A DNA stretch of 64,000 bases from Cognaticolwellia mytili (GTDB taxonomy: Bacteria; Pseudomonadota; Gammaproteobacteria; Enterobacterales; Alteromonadaceae), in the NCBI RefSeq assembly GCF_002104475.1, contig NZ_NBOF01000008.1, positions 1 through 64,000 of the forward strand, in the 5' to 3' direction. Shown here in pieces: positions 8,362 through 18,576 of this stretch. The first letter of the stretch is position 1. Each line of letters opens with the position of its first letter. A model generated the notes under the pieces. It made no database searches. It saw only the letters and a program-made list of their open reading frames with translations, and had not been told where the DNA came from. A program made the position numbers and the translations under genes.

Positions 8362-10179
8362 GTGCTAGATAAATTACGTAATGTCGCAATCATCGCCCAC
8401 GTTGACCATGGTAAAACAACCTTGGTTGACAAGTTATTAGAACAGTCAGGTACGCTTGATGCTCGAGGCGGTCTTGAAGAACGCACGATGGACTCGAACG
8501 ATATCGAGAAAGAACGTGGTATTACTATTTTAGCTAAGAACACGGCAATTAACTACAAGGACTACCGTGTAAACATCGTAGATACTCCTGGCCATGCTGA
8601 TTTTGGTGGTGAAGTTGAGCGTGTAATGTCAATGGTAGATTCTGTACTACTAATTGTTGATGCGCAAGAAGGTCCAATGCCGCAAACTCGCTTTGTGACA
8701 CAAAAAGCGTTCGCTCAAGGTTTAAAGCCAATTGTTGTTATCAATAAAGTTGATAAGCCTGGTTCTCGTCCTGATTGGGTTATGGATCAAGTTTTCGAAT
8801 TATTTGACAACTTAGGCGCAACTGACGAACAGCTAGACTTTAAAGTGGTTTACGCTTCAGCAATCAATGGCTGGGCATCACTTGAAGAAGGCGAAACTGG
8901 TTCAGACATGACACCATTGTTTGAAACAATTCTTTCAGAAGTTCCTGCACCACAAGCAGACCCTGAAGGGGCATTTCAAATGCAAATTTCTCAACTTGAT
9001 TATAGCTCATACTTAGGCGTAATCGGTGTTGGTCGTATCATGCGTGGTAGCGTTAAGCCTAACCAACAAGTAACAATACAATTAGCAAACGGTGGTGTAC
9101 ACAATGCTAAAGTAGGTAAAGTTTTTGGTTACTTAGGTTTAGAGCGTCATGACATTGCAGAAGGTTTTGCTGGTGATATTATTGCAATCACTGGTTTAGG
9201 CGAATTGAAAATCTCAGATACTATTTGTTGTCCAACAGAAGTTGAAGGTTTACCAGCGCTATCTATCGATGAACCTACTATTAACATGACTTTCCAAGTT
9301 AATACTTCACCATTTTGTGGTAAAGAAGGCAAGTATGTTACTTCACGTAACATTAAAGATCGTTTAGAAAAAGAACTTGTACATAACGTTGCTTTACGCG
9401 TTGAACAACTAGATGATCCTGATAAGTTTAAAGTATCTGGTCGTGGTGAATTACATTTAGGCATCTTAATTGAAAACATGCGTCGTGAAGGTTACGAAAT
9501 CGCAGTATCACGTCCTGAAGTAATTGAACGTGAAATTGATGGTGTATTACACGAACCATACGAAACAGTAACTATCGATGTTGAAGAACAACATCAAGGT
9601 CCTATCATGGAGAAGATGGGTGTTCGTAAAGCAGAATTAACTGATATGGCACCAGATGGTACTGGTCGTATTCGTATGGACTTCATCATGCCAAGTCGTG
9701 GTTTAATCGGTTTCCAAACTGAATTTATGACATTAACTTCTGGCTCTGGTTTGATTTACCATACATTCTTTGAATACGGTCCTCATAAAGGTGGCGATAT
9801 CGGCCAACGTAAAAATGGTGTAATGATTGCCAATGCAACAGGTAAAGCATTAACTAACGCGATATTCAACTTACAGTCTCGTGGTCGTATGTTGATCGGT
9901 CACGGTATTGATATTTATGAAGGTCAAGTTATTGGTATTCATAGCCGTGATAACGATTTAACGGTAAACGCTCTTAAAGGCAAGCAGTTAACTAACGTTC
10001 GTTCATCAGGTACTGATGAAGCGCAAACATTAACGCCACCTATTCTTATGTCTCTTGAGCAAGCTCTTGAGTTTATTGATAACGATGAATTGGTTGAAGT
10101 AACACCTGAAAGTATTCGTATACGTAAGAAATTCTTAAAAGAATCTGACCGTAAACGTGAAGGTCGCTCTGCTAAATAG
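8362..10179 (+). CDS. typA: translational GTPase TypA/BipA
   Basis: TypA is a ribosome-associated GTPase of the EF-G/LepA family, needed for 50S assembly and growth at low temperature. The 605 residues are the usual length. The G-domain motifs are AHVDHGKTT (G1), RGITI (G2), DTPGHADF (G3) and NKVDKPGSR (G4), followed by domains II, III, V and a C-terminal tail ending in a Lys/Arg-rich segment. The start codon is GTG, chosen because [17 protein letters not shown] is the conserved N-terminus of the family. Transcribed away from glnA, the same arrangement as in E. coli. Confidence 0.98.
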   Translation: MLDKLRNVAIIAHVDHGKTTLVDKLLEQSGTLDARGGLEERTMDSNDIEKERGITILAKNTAINYKDYRVNIVDTPGHADFGGEVERVMSMVDSVLLIVDAQEGPMPQTRFVTQKAFAQGLKPIVVINKVDKPGSRPDWVMDQVFELFDNLGATDEQLDFKVVYASAINGWASLEEGETGSDMTPLFETILSEVPAPQADPEGAFQMQISQLDYSSYLGVIGVGRIMRGSVKPNQQVTIQLANGGVHNAKVGKVFGYLGLERHDIAEGFAGDIIAITGLGELKISDTICCPTEVEGLPALSIDEPTINMTFQVNTSPFCGKEGKYVTSRNIKDRLEKELVHNVALRVEQLDDPDKFKVSGRGELHLGILIENMRREGYEIAVSRPEVIEREIDGVLHEPYETVTIDVEEQHQGPIMEKMGVRKAELTDMAPDGTGRIRMDFIMPSRGLIGFQTEFMTLTSGSGLIYHTFFEYGPHKGGDIGQRKNGVMIANATGKALTNAIFNLQSRGRMLIGHGIDIYEGQVIGIHSRDNDLTVNALKGKQLTNVRSSGTDEAQTLTPPILMSLEQALEFIDNDELVEVTPESIRIRKKFLKESDRKREGRSAK

Positions 10180-10201
10180 ACTTTAGTAAATTACTGATTT
10201 A

Positions 10202-10235
10202 AAAAACCACTTGGGGTACCTCAAGTGGTTTTTTT
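10202..10235 (+). terminator. typA terminator
   Basis: AAAAACCACTTG at 10202-10213 pairs with CAAGTGGTTTTT at 10222-10233 and is followed by more T. It lies 22 nt after the typA stop. Confidence 0.9.
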
Positions 10236-10503
10236 ATGCTTTTTTATCCACAATGCAAAGATTATAAATGTAAGACATGTCTCAAAATACTATCAGCTAT
10301 AAGCATAGCTAATTCATCAAGATTATTAATTATTAATTAAAAACAGTATGTTAGAAGTTTAGATGGAAAGTCATCTGTCAACTATTCAATATTTATTTTA
10401 AATCCATTTTTATCTACCTTTTAGAATTAAGCTCTGCTGCTATAGTTATAGGTACCTATAATTATAGCTTCAGTACTTTACAATACTGAGAAAGGTAAAA
10501 TAC
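10236..10503. other. intergenic region with a 30-bp palindrome (10439-10468)
   Basis: Bases 10439-10468 form an inverted repeat centred on GGTACC, with 14 of 15 pairs perfect and the other a G-T (G-U in RNA) pair. It ends 35 nt before the start of the first tiny gene. It could be an operator for a dimeric repressor or a stable RNA hairpin in the leader. There is no T run, so it is not a terminator. The rest (10236-10436) is AT-rich with no gene evident. Confidence 0.6.
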
Positions 10504-10686
10504 ATGGAACCGAGTAAACTTGTAAGGCTAAACCGTTTATTTGAAAAGGCTGTTGCCAATAATGCACAACTATTAGAAAAACGTGAACTTGATGAGTTAT
10601 ATGATGAGTTTATTAATGATGGCCGCGATAAAAAAAGTAGTAATATGGTGATTTTCCCACGAGTAGGAAAATGTACTGTAGGTTGA
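10504..10686 (+). CDS. small protein of unknown function (60 aa)
   Basis: This is a 60-residue acidic/basic mixed protein, predicted largely helical (SKLVRLNRLFEKAVANNAQ), with no membrane segment or signal peptide. A good ribosome site (AAAGG, ten bases upstream of ATG) supports translation. It is followed 42 nt later by another tiny gene whose first 35 residues have the same pattern (L-x2-L-x2-LF-x5-A then Q, then L-x2-L-x2-E/F), so the two may be paralogues. The function is unknown. Confidence 0.6.
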   Translation: MEPSKLVRLNRLFEKAVANNAQLLEKRELDELYDEFINDGRDKKSSNMVIFPRVGKCTVG

Positions 10687-10728
10687 AATGAATGCTATTG
10701 CTAATAAGTAAAGAAGAAGGAACTTTTA

Positions 10729-10887
10729 ATGTCACCTGAGCAACTGAAGAATTTACAGCAACTAGGTCAACTATTTGAAAGTGGTTTGGCTGGCCCAAAA
10801 CAAATGAAACAATTATCAGAATTGTTAGCAGAAGTTAGTGCATCATCTGATAATTTGAATGCGCGGTTTGACACGCTACCGTTATAG
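10729..10887 (+). CDS. small protein of unknown function (52 aa)
   Basis: The frame from ATG 10729 to TAG 10887 encodes 52 residues beginning MSPEQLKNLQQLGQLFESG and ending FDTLPL. A strong ribosome site (AAGAAGG) lies eight bases upstream. The protein is rich in Leu and Gln, looks helical and has no membrane segment. It resembles the preceding 60-residue protein in spacing of hydrophobic residues and probably shares its transcript. Function unknown. Confidence 0.6.
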   Translation: MSPEQLKNLQQLGQLFESGLAGPKQMKQLSELLAEVSASSDNLNARFDTLPL

Positions 10888-11023
10888 CTGCTCCTTTTTT
10901 CTCTTCCCTAAATAAAATTCCAATAATATTCATGTATAAAATCATTTATAAATAATGATATTTTGACAATGCACTACCGTTCCTTCCTGCATTATCTTAA
11001 TATATTAGTAATTGTAATTAATA

Positions 11024-11899
11024 GTGACGATTATGCACCCTAAGTTAGAAGAAATGAAACAGCACCATTATGTAAATAGAGGACTAAGTTTTTTATCTTT
11101 ATTTCTGAATAATTTAAAAAAAGAGCACATTCACGTCACAGCAGGTTACCTATCGTATGTAACGCTAATGTCATTAGTGCCGTTAATGGTAGTGATGTTA
11201 TCTATGATGACTGCTTTTCCTATTTTTTCTGAAATTAGAGAATTGATTGAAAATTTTGTTTATCAGAACTTTATCCCTGCATCAGGGGATGTCGTTCGTG
11301 AATACATAACGGGCTTCGTCAGTAATACATCAAAAATGTCAACCGTAGCAATCACAGCACTATTTGTTCTTGCTATGTTGCTCATTTCTGCAATCGATAA
11401 ATGTTTGAATAAATTATGGCGAGTAAATGAAAAGCGGCAAGTAATGACTTCTTTCTCAATGTATTGGATGGTGCTAACACTGGGGCCTGTTCTTGTCGGC
11501 AGTAGCTTAGTGATGACTTCTTATATTTTTTCTTTAGTGTCTCTTGGTGATTATGACTTTCTAGGTATTACCAATATATTGGTTCGTGCCTTGCCTTTAT
11601 TTGCCTCAATTGCTGCATTTTTTATTTTGTATATGGTGGTGCCAAACAAAATTATCCCCGTTAAGTTTGCCTTTGCAGGCGCGGCACTAGCTGCTGTATT
11701 ATTTGAAATCGCAAAAAAAGCATTTGCTATCTATATTATCCAGTTACCATCTTATCAAGTTATTTATGGGGCACTATCAAGTATCCCAATTTTATTTTTA
11801 TGGGTATATTTAAGTTGGCTAGTGGTGCTTGTTGGCGCATTATTTACCGTTTCACTAGAAGACTTTGATATCAAAAGTAAAAAAGAAGCTAATCGGTAA
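11024..11899 (+). CDS. yihY: YihY/BrkB family inner-membrane protein
   Basis: This 291-residue integral membrane protein belongs to the UPF0761/YihY family, once misassigned as RNase BN; its activity is not established. About six hydrophobic segments are visible, including [35 protein letters not shown] and [16 protein letters not shown]. The family signature [20 protein letters not shown] lies near the C-terminus. The start is uncertain: GTG 11024 or ATG 11033; neither has a good ribosome site. In E. coli yihY is followed by dtd and yiiD. Here the same order is kept, with pip and a methyltransferase-like gene inserted. Confidence 0.88.
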   Translation: MTIMHPKLEEMKQHHYVNRGLSFLSLFLNNLKKEHIHVTAGYLSYVTLMSLVPLMVVMLSMMTAFPIFSEIRELIENFVYQNFIPASGDVVREYITGFVSNTSKMSTVAITALFVLAMLLISAIDKCLNKLWRVNEKRQVMTSFSMYWMVLTLGPVLVGSSLVMTSYIFSLVSLGDYDFLGITNILVRALPLFASIAAFFILYMVVPNKIIPVKFAFAGAALAAVLFEIAKKAFAIYIIQLPSYQVIYGALSSIPILFLWVYLSWLVVLVGALFTVSLEDFDIKSKKEANR

Positions 11900-11983
11900 T
11901 AGGCTGAATTTTAATATTATGTGAGCATCGCTATTTACTGTTCTAGTACCTAAACTGAAGCTATTCCCTTCGAGGAGAAATAC

Positions 11984-12961
11984 ATGTCTAGAGTGCTTTT
12001 CCCCAAAATTTCCGCATACCAAAAAGAATGGTTAGATGTTCGAGGTGGTCATCAGTTATACATTGAACAGTCAGGCAACCCTGATGGCATTGCCGTTATA
12101 TATCTTCATGGCGGTCCTGGTGGCGGTTGTAGTGAGCATCATCGTCGTTATTTTGACCCTGAAAAATATCGTATTATCCTTATCGATCAGCGAGGTTGTG
12201 GTCGCTCTCGACCTTCTCCCAGCATCGATAATAATACGAGTGCTGACTTAGTTGAAGACATTGAGAATATTCGCCTACGTTTGGATATTGGGTATTGGTT
12301 AGTGGCTGGAGGATCTTGGGGTACTACCTTAGCAATGCTCTACGGTATTAAATACCCTAAAGCAGTGCTAGGCTTTATTTTGAGGGGAGTTTTTCTCGGG
12401 AATGACTCTGAATACCGGTGGCTTTATCATAATACTGGCGCGGCCTGTTTTTTTCCTGAATATTACCAAGAGTTTAATCAGCATATTTCAGGGGTAAACC
12501 ATAAAAAATTACTACAGGAGTATTATGAGGTATTGACGGGTAGTAATGAAATTGCCGCTATTGCCGCAAGTAAAGCTTGGTGCTTATGGGAGTTACGGCT
12601 ATCTACTATCGAGCATCATCACATTGACATTAGGCATGTTGACGATGCACACCAAGCACTATGCATGGCGAAGATCTCTAGCCACTACTTTGTTAACCAT
12701 TGCTTTATTGAAGAAAACTTTATATTAAATAACTTGGCCGTTATTTCTGATATACCTGCCATTATATTACATGGTCGATATGATATGGTTTGTCAGTTAA
12801 TCCATGCTCATCAACTTGTGCAACTCTGGCCTAATGCTCAATTACAAATCCTGCCAAAGGCTGGGCATGGCGGTTTTGAATCACAAACGATTGATGGTTT
12901 TTGCAAAGCAGCGGATACTATGGCTAACTTTATTACAGAGCAAGGAAATATGGGTAAATGA
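11984..12961 (+). CDS. pip: prolyl aminopeptidase
   Basis: This alpha/beta-hydrolase releases N-terminal proline from peptides (peptidase family S33). The 325 residues fit the family. Motifs seen are the oxyanion-hole segment HGGPGGGC, the [11 protein letters not shown] strand, the nucleophile elbow GGSWGTTLA, the acidic residue in GRYDMVC and the catalytic histidine in AGHGG. The ATG follows GAGGAG, a strong ribosome site. It overlaps the next gene, dtd, by four bases (ATGA), so the two are co-translated. Confidence 0.96.
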   Translation: MSRVLFPKISAYQKEWLDVRGGHQLYIEQSGNPDGIAVIYLHGGPGGGCSEHHRRYFDPEKYRIILIDQRGCGRSRPSPSIDNNTSADLVEDIENIRLRLDIGYWLVAGGSWGTTLAMLYGIKYPKAVLGFILRGVFLGNDSEYRWLYHNTGAACFFPEYYQEFNQHISGVNHKKLLQEYYEVLTGSNEIAAIAASKAWCLWELRLSTIEHHHIDIRHVDDAHQALCMAKISSHYFVNHCFIEENFILNNLAVISDIPAIILHGRYDMVCQLIHAHQLVQLWPNAQLQILPKAGHGGFESQTIDGFCKAADTMANFITEQGNMGK

Positions 12962-13395
12962 TTGCATTGTTACAGAGAGTCTCTGAGGCGAGTGTTAGTG
13001 TTGATAATAACGTTGTAGGTGAAATAGATCAGGGTTTACTGGTTTTGCTTGCTATTGAACCTGAAGATAATAAAGAAAAAGCTAAACGTCTTGCTGAACG
13101 AGTTGCAGGCTACCGTATTTTTGAAGATGATAGTGGTAAAATGAATTTAAACGTGAGGCAAATAAAGGGCGAGATACTCGTTGTTTCTCAGTTTACTCTC
13201 GCTGCAAATACATCAAAAGGGCTGCGTCCAAGTTTTACTAGTGCTGCTCGTCCTGAATTAAGTAAAGCATTATACCTACATTTTTGTCAGCGGCTGCGTC
13301 AATTAGACTTTGCAGTACCCACAGGGGTTTTTGGTGCTGATATGCAAGTTAGATTGCTAAATGATGGCCCTGTGACGATTAACTTACAGTGCTGA
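12958..13395 (+). CDS. dtd: D-aminoacyl-tRNA deacylase
   Basis: Dtd removes D-amino acids (and glycine from tRNA-Ala) mischarged on tRNA, a chiral proofreading step. The 145 residues are the standard length. The family motifs SQFTLAA and the C-terminal NDGPVT, which carries the cis Gly-Pro that selects chirality, are both present. It is translationally coupled to pip and convergent with the next gene, with 13 nt between stops. Confidence 0.97.
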   Translation: MIALLQRVSEASVSVDNNVVGEIDQGLLVLLAIEPEDNKEKAKRLAERVAGYRIFEDDSGKMNLNVRQIKGEILVVSQFTLAANTSKGLRPSFTSAARPELSKALYLHFCQRLRQLDFAVPTGVFGADMQVRLLNDGPVTINLQC

Positions 13396-13408
13396 TATAA
13401 ACTTTATA

Positions 13409-14176
13409 CTATGCCTTAATATGTTGAGAAAATAACTTACGCCACCGTTGATACTGCCATGCAGGTAGAAACGTAGCTTTTGAACGTTTTTTAGGGTTAC
13501 TGATAAGCCAATGGTTTGGTAAAAGGTGGATAACGATATTGAGGTAACGTGGAATATGAAAATAAATGATTTGGTGTGAATCCTGTAGTTGCTTCAATAT
13601 CGTTAAACATAGATTAATTTCATGATCATCGAGATCTGGTAAGTTAATGGTTAAGCAGCCATCTTCTGCCAAATTATCGACTAAAGCGGTCAATAACTTT
13701 ACTCTATTTTGAAAGCTGTCAGCATGGTGTTGGTATACATCACAAATTAACCAGTCTGCAGATTTTCTTTCAACACGTTCTTTGTTCTGTAACCACGTAA
13801 GTGCTGCTTCATTTTCGATAGAAGTATTACGTTGCGATGGGTTAAAGAAATCATCAAAGCAACGAATAACTTGACTAGAAAGTTCAACGCTAACAACTTC
13901 AATATCTGAATTTAATGCAGTTAAAAATCGACTGATGTTACCACCACCTAGACCTAGTTCTATCACCTGTTTTGGTTTAAAAAATAATAGTGGCATTAAC
14001 GCAGCGTATTGATGTGGCAAGGTTAGCTTTTTAGGCTGCCTTAAATGCATAATACTTTGAATAACATCATCAAACATTAACCAACGATAATATTTATTTT
14101 CAAGAATGGATATTTGGCTGTCATCATTACTGAGGTACACTAGTTTATATTGACTAATATTTTGAGATATTTTCAC
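13409..14176 (-). CDS. spermidine synthase-like SAM-dependent methyltransferase-fold protein
   Basis: This 255-residue protein has a Rossmann-fold nucleotide site: VIELGLGGGNISRFL is the SAM/dcSAM loop, followed by VVSVELSSQVI and DWLICDVYQ, as in spermidine/spermine synthase-like proteins. The full set of polyamine-binding residues cannot be confirmed, and many such short proteins are not true spermidine synthases. It is monocistronic, convergent with dtd and divergent from the YiiD-like gene. Substrate unknown. Confidence 0.75.
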   Translation of the reverse strand: MKISQNISQYKLVYLSNDDSQISILENKYYRWLMFDDVIQSIMHLRQPKKLTLPHQYAALMPLLFFKPKQVIELGLGGGNISRFLTALNSDIEVVSVELSSQVIRCFDDFFNPSQRNTSIENEAALTWLQNKERVERKSADWLICDVYQHHADSFQNRVKLLTALVDNLAEDGCLTINLPDLDDHEINLCLTILKQLQDSHQIIYFHIPRYLNIVIHLLPNHWLISNPKKRSKATFLPAWQYQRWRKLFSQHIKA

Positions 14177-14266
14177 GTGCTTTTTATTATCCTGAAATTA
14201 ATAGCTTAACTTTGGATGTTTATTGTTCGTTAAGTATCTCATTAACTAACCCGTTTGGTAAAAATA

Positions 14267-15172
14267 ATGTACAAATGTAGGGCGCCAAAAAATCAAACTG
14301 AATTAAATGCTTATTATCAACTTCGCTGGAAAATATTACGAAGCCCTTGGCAGCAGCCTAAAGGTAGTGAAAAAGATGAATTCGAATCACAATCATATCA
14401 TCGAGTGATCTTGGATGATATGGATAATGTTGTCGGTGTTGGTCGCTTACATAAAACAGCGCAGAATAGTGCGCAAGTACGCTTTATGGCGATTGCAGAT
14501 AATGCACAAGGAAAAGGCTTGGGTAAGTTACTCTTAGAAGAGTTTGAAAAAGTTGCTCGGCAAGTAGGCGTTACTCAAATAGAGCTCAAAGCAAGGGAAA
14601 ATGTCGTTGGCTTTTATCTACAGTTAGGCTATCAAGAGCAAGGCTTTTCACATACGCTCTATGATGTGGTACACCATACCAAAATGTGTAAAGAACTGAC
14701 TAGTGCTAGTAGTAACTTAGTAGAAAAAACACAACACCTGCAAGGTATTTGGCATCGAACGATCCCGTTGAGTAAAGCAATGAATATTAATATTTGTTAT
14801 TTTGATCAACAGCAACTAGTGACAAATTGTGAGCCTATATTTAATAAAAATTTACACAATACTATGTTTGCGGGCAGCATTTACACTCTTGCGACACTAA
14901 CTGGTTGGGGCTGGGTATACTTTGCATTGCAGCAATATCAGCAGAAGGCTGATATTGTTTTAGCAGAAGGTAGTATTCGCTATCTTGCACCACTGGCAGG
15001 CGTTGCATATGCAAAAACGTCTCATGCCTTAGTTTCAGGGAGTGGTGATGCGCTGGCTTTGGGCAAAAATGCTCGCTTTACTATTGAAGTGAAAATTGGC
15101 TGTGGAGATAAAACGGTTGCTATTTTTACTGGCTCTTTTGTGGCAGTTTTAAAAACTGACAAGCTAGTTTAA
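14267..15172 (+). CDS. yiiD: GNAT acetyltransferase fused to thioesterase domain (YiiD/FabY-like)
   Basis: The N-terminal half (about 1-145) is a GNAT acyltransferase with the acetyl-CoA loop AQGKGLGKLL. The C-terminal half (about 155-300) is the YiiD_C hotdog thioesterase-like domain, with NLHNTMFAGSIYTLATLTGWG. E. coli YiiD has the same fusion and has been linked to initiation of fatty acid synthesis. ATG 14267 is taken as start; a TTG 12 nt upstream is in frame but has no ribosome site. It follows the yihY-dtd region as in E. coli. Confidence 0.88.
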   Translation: MYKCRAPKNQTELNAYYQLRWKILRSPWQQPKGSEKDEFESQSYHRVILDDMDNVVGVGRLHKTAQNSAQVRFMAIADNAQGKGLGKLLLEEFEKVARQVGVTQIELKARENVVGFYLQLGYQEQGFSHTLYDVVHHTKMCKELTSASSNLVEKTQHLQGIWHRTIPLSKAMNINICYFDQQQLVTNCEPIFNKNLHNTMFAGSIYTLATLTGWGWVYFALQQYQQKADIVLAEGSIRYLAPLAGVAYAKTSHALVSGSGDALALGKNARFTIEVKIGCGDKTVAIFTGSFVAVLKTDKLV

Positions 15173-15238
15173 GTGCTGCCACGAGGCAAAAAAATCGGCT
15201 ATTATGGTATTACATTCAGATAAGGCAGAGAGCTTGTT

Positions 15239-15715
15239 ATGTATAGAGTTGTGTTAGGTTTATTGCTTGTGAGTCTATTCTCTTTAGCAAACGAAGATGC
15301 TGAGCAAGTATTAAATCGCTTTCACCAAGCCGCCGCAGATGCTAATTATGAGCAGTATATGGCATTATTAGCTGATGATGCTGTATATATGGGCACCGAT
15401 AGTGGTGAACGTTGGACTAAAGAGCAATTTTCGAGTTTTGTAAAACCTTATTTTAGCCAAGGACACGGTTGGTTATATCACCCTGTTCAGCGTCATGTTA
15501 GCGCAGCCCAAGCAGAAAATATTATATTTTTTGATGAATTATTAGAAAACAAAAATTATGGCCGTTGCCGTGGCAGCGGTGTGATGATTAATACTGAGCA
15601 AGGTTGGAAGATACTACAATATAATTTATCTATTCCAATTCCTAACGCTATTGCGCAGAACGTAGTCGAGTCAGTGAAGGCCTATCGCGTTAACAAAGCT
15701 GAAAAGGTTAACTGA
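15239..15715 (+). CDS. exported SnoaL-like/NTF2-fold protein
   Basis: This is a 158-residue protein with an N-terminal signal peptide (VVLGLLLVSLFSLA-NE). The mature part has the NTF2/DUF4440 pattern: a helix (ADANYEQYMALLADDAVYMGTD), a conserved WTKEQF, and strands ending in GWKILQYNLSIPIPN. Members of the fold include ketosteroid isomerase-like enzymes and binding proteins; the ligand cannot be predicted. It is followed 43 nt later by the dehydrogenase-like gene, probably in one transcript. Confidence 0.8.
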   Translation: MYRVVLGLLLVSLFSLANEDAEQVLNRFHQAAADANYEQYMALLADDAVYMGTDSGERWTKEQFSSFVKPYFSQGHGWLYHPVQRHVSAAQAENIIFFDELLENKNYGRCRGSGVMINTEQGWKILQYNLSIPIPNAIAQNVVESVKAYRVNKAEKVN

Positions 15716-15758
15716 TTTTGTTGATAAGTCATTATTATATTATGGAGAAACTTGGTTT

Positions 15759-16601
15759 ATGAGTGTTAGTATTATCGGTTGTGGTTGGTTAGGACAAGCA
15801 CTTGCGTCGGCATTATTGAGAGAAAATATTGAAGTACTTGCTAGCTATCAGTCTCAATCAACGTTAGAGAACCTTAACGACTTAAATATACCAGCGACTA
15901 AGCTAGTATTACCAATTTTTTTTGATAGCCATGATAGCTTTGATATAGCTGATGCTAGCAAAGCATTATTTCAGCATGATGTGTTAGTGATCGCTATTCC
16001 GCCACAACTAAAGAGAGGGCGGTTAGATTATCCTTTGAAAATTCAGCAATTAGTTAAGCTCGCTGAACTAGGGAAAACACAGAAAGTTATTTTGTTAAAT
16101 ACTACAGCCATTTATAATGGGCTACTTGGAGATATTGGTGAAAGTAACACACTGAATTTAGATGCTGAAAAAGTTGCAACACTAGTCGCTGCAGAGCAAG
16201 CTGTACAGGCGTTTTCGAAGAAAGTTTACATTTTACGTTTGGCGGGGTTAGTGGGGCCTAATCGCCATCCGGGTAAATTTTTACAGTCAGATCGTTTGTT
16301 TAAAAATGCGAGTGCACAAGTGAATTTAGTGCATCAAGCTGATGTGGTTAACATTATTAAAATACTCATCGCAGATAAAGCGAATATACCCTCAAAAGTT
16401 TACAATGTTGTTAGTGCTACTAAAACAAGTCGTCAGGAATACTATCAACAAACAGCCCAGGCTATGGGGTTGGCTAAACCTTGCTTTGAACAAGTACAGG
16501 TTAGTCGTATAGGGAAGCAAGTTGTTGGTGATAAATTGCGGAATGACTTGAATTATCAATATGTATATGATGATTTGCTACAGTGGGCAACAACACTATA
16601 A
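15759..16601 (+). CDS. NAD(P)-binding SDR family protein (YeeZ-like)
   Basis: This 280-residue protein begins with a dinucleotide-binding loop, IIGCGWLGQALASALL, and carries LLNTTAIYNG and LRLAGLVGPNRHPG, typical of extended/atypical short-chain dehydrogenases such as E. coli YeeZ. The usual YxxxK pair is not obvious, as in other members of this subgroup. ATG follows GGAGAA. The substrate is unknown. Confidence 0.8.
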   Translation: MSVSIIGCGWLGQALASALLRENIEVLASYQSQSTLENLNDLNIPATKLVLPIFFDSHDSFDIADASKALFQHDVLVIAIPPQLKRGRLDYPLKIQQLVKLAELGKTQKVILLNTTAIYNGLLGDIGESNTLNLDAEKVATLVAAEQAVQAFSKKVYILRLAGLVGPNRHPGKFLQSDRLFKNASAQVNLVHQADVVNIIKILIADKANIPSKVYNVVSATKTSRQEYYQQTAQAMGLAKPCFEQVQVSRIGKQVVGDKLRNDLNYQYVYDDLLQWATTL

Positions 16602-16669
16602 TTGGGTATGAGTTGCACTTTTCGTCGTAATAGCATTATTAGACAGTAATAATTTAAGGTTAATATACT

Positions 16670-16993
16670 ATGGCAAATAATGTCATCATAAAAACGCTAA
16701 AAGTGATTTACCAATATAAAATGGCTTTGTTGTTTTTAGCGCTGTGGGCACATGTGTCTTTGTTAAATCTATTTTATGTAAATTATAAGGGGCCAGTATT
16801 TCTTTGGCAGGAAAATAGTGAGCCGTTAACCATTCAGGTACATTTTCTTATTGCCTTACTAGCAACAGGATTTTATTTAGCGATTAGTAAACTAAGACAA
16901 ATAGATAGTGATAAAAAAGTAAGAATAACCGATAAGTTTTGGTTGGTATGTTCACTCGTTTTAGTCTTATCGATAGGTTTTTTACTGATATAA
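16670..16993 (+). CDS. small inner-membrane protein of unknown function
   Basis: This is a 107-residue protein with three likely membrane helices (about 17-35, 57-73 and 86-106) and short polar loops. I do not recognise the family. It stands between the YeeZ-like gene and a clear terminator, so it is probably the last gene of the 15.2-17.0 kb group. Confidence 0.65.
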   Translation: MANNVIIKTLKVIYQYKMALLFLALWAHVSLLNLFYVNYKGPVFLWQENSEPLTIQVHFLIALLATGFYLAISKLRQIDSDKKVRITDKFWLVCSLVLVLSIGFLLI

Positions 16994-17012
16994 ATTTATG
17001 ACCACACCCGTA

Positions 17013-17040
17013 AAAAAACCGACATAATTGTCGGTTTTTG
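17013..17040 (+). terminator. rho-independent terminator
   Basis: AAAAACCGACA pairs with TGTCGGTTTTT with a four-base loop. It lies 20 nt after the small membrane gene. The opposite strand also ends in T, so it may serve the convergent nfeD gene too. Confidence 0.88.
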
Positions 17041-17095
17041 TTCTAGTAAACTAGGGTTAATAATGAATAAGCACAGATACAGCAAACGGTACTCT

Positions 17096-17566
17096 TTAAG
17101 GCGCTGGCTTTACTAGCATAATATTACCGTTAACGCCTGTGATGATGCACGAGCTATTCGCTGCTAAGCTCGTTTCGTGGCAATCGCTTGATAACCTAGC
17201 GCTCCAGTCGATCCCTGAAAAGCGAATGCTGCCTTTTTCATGTGTTATTTCATTTGAGCTAGGCACTTTTTTACCAATCATATCACTGCTCGTATCAGCG
17301 CCACCACCTGAGTTTTGGAAACGTTTCATTGGCTTCCATAGCACCCAAGCGATTATCCCTGATAACAACCCTACGGTAAAACATTCGCTTTCCCAGCCCG
17401 ACAGTATATTTAGTCTAATCAGGATGCCTGTTAATACACTTGCAAGAGCAAAGAATAATAAAGGTCCACTTAAGCCAAGAATGGTAAGTTCAATAACAAA
17501 GCTTATACCTGCCATTAGGTAGAATAAATGGGCATGATTTTCATTGAGGTAACTAATAATATCCAT
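17096..17566 (-). CDS. NfeD family membrane protein
   Basis: This 156-residue protein has two or three membrane helices in its first 85 residues and a soluble C-terminal OB-fold (IGKKVPSSNEITHEKGSIRFSG through GNIMLVKPAP), the layout of short NfeD (YbbJ-like) proteins. These partner with stomatin/SPFH proteins in membrane microdomains. The SPFH gene lies directly upstream, 23 nt away on the same strand, matching the qmcA-ybbJ pairing in E. coli. Confidence 0.88.
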   Translation of the reverse strand: MDIISYLNENHAHLFYLMAGISFVIELTILGLSGPLLFFALASVLTGILIRLNILSGWESECFTVGLLSGIIAWVLWKPMKRFQNSGGGADTSSDMIGKKVPSSNEITHEKGSIRFSGIDWSARLSSDCHETSLAANSSCIITGVNGNIMLVKPAP

Positions 17567-17589
17567 GAGGTTATCCTTTAGAATTAACG

Positions 17590-18576
17590 TTAAGGTGCAT
17601 CATTTGTTGGTAGCTTTAAAGAGCTAGATACCGCAATTGCTTGAGCAACAGTATTGGCAATATTTTCGCCAGTTTTACCGTCAGTTAGTACCACGGTACT
17701 TTGTGCAGCAATAGCTTGATGAGCAGCAATTGTATCTTGTGCCAGTGTTAATGTTACTGCGGCTTTACCACTTTGAGTAATTGCAGCGTCACCAATTGTA
17801 GATAAAGCTGCTGCTTCAGCATTTGCGACTAGTCGGATAGCTTCAGATTTACCTGCAGCTTCTAATATTTGCTTTTCTTTGTCAGCTTCAGCGTTTAATA
17901 CTTGTTCGGCTTTTGATGCTTCAGCGTCTAGCACGCGAGCAGCTTTTAAACCTTCCGCTTCGGTGATTGACGCTGTTTTCACACCTTCTGCAGTCAAAAT
18001 CACTGAACGCTTTTCACGCTCTGCGGTCATTTGCTTTTCCATATCTTCACGGATACTTTGTGGCGGACTAATATCTCTTATTTCATAGCGTGTCACCATA
18101 ACGCCCCAAGGTGCGGTAGCTTCTGTCATCGCCGATAGTATAGTGGCATTAATGATATCTCTAGACTGGAAACACTCATCAAGTTCCATTGAACCAATAG
18201 CATTACGCATTGTGGTCATGGCCAATTGTGTTACTGACAATTTATAGTCGGTAATGTTATTGGTTGCTGCTGCAGCATCGGTCACCTTCATAAATAATAT
18301 GCCATCAAGCGCCAGTGTTATATTGTCTTTGGTGATAGCCATTTGCGATGAAATATCTAAAGATTGCTCTTTTAAGTTTCTATCTGCCGCAACAGATTGA
18401 ACGAAAGGAATAATAAAGTTTAATCCCGCTGAAAGAGTTTTGTCATATTTACCTAGCGTATAAATAACATAGCCTCTGTTTTGCGGAACAAAATAGATGC
18501 CTTTTTTAAGCGTGTATAAAACGACGATGGTGATCCATAACCATGGACTAGAGATAAGAGGGGCAAATGCTTCCAT
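17590..18576 (-). CDS. qmcA: SPFH/stomatin family protein (QmcA-like)
   Basis: This is a 328-residue membrane-anchored scaffold protein. It has an N-terminal hydrophobic anchor (WLWITIVVLYTLKKGIYFV), an SPFH domain (YVIYTLGKYDKTLSAGLNFIIP, then EQSLDISSQMAITKDN), and a long Ala/Glu-rich coiled coil (AEGVKTASITEAEGLKAARV) driving oligomerisation. QmcA/HflK-C-type proteins organise membrane domains and affect FtsH proteolysis. It is co-transcribed with the nfeD gene. Confidence 0.92.
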   Translation of the reverse strand: MEAFAPLISSPWLWITIVVLYTLKKGIYFVPQNRGYVIYTLGKYDKTLSAGLNFIIPFVQSVAADRNLKEQSLDISSQMAITKDNITLALDGILFMKVTDAAAATNNITDYKLSVTQLAMTTMRNAIGSMELDECFQSRDIINATILSAMTEATAPWGVMVTRYEIRDISPPQSIREDMEKQMTAEREKRSVILTAEGVKTASITEAEGLKAARVLDAEASKAEQVLNAEADKEKQILEAAGKSEAIRLVANAEAAALSTIGDAAITQSGKAAVTLTLAQDTIAAHQAIAAQSTVVLTDGKTGENIANTVAQAIAVSSSLKLPTNDAP

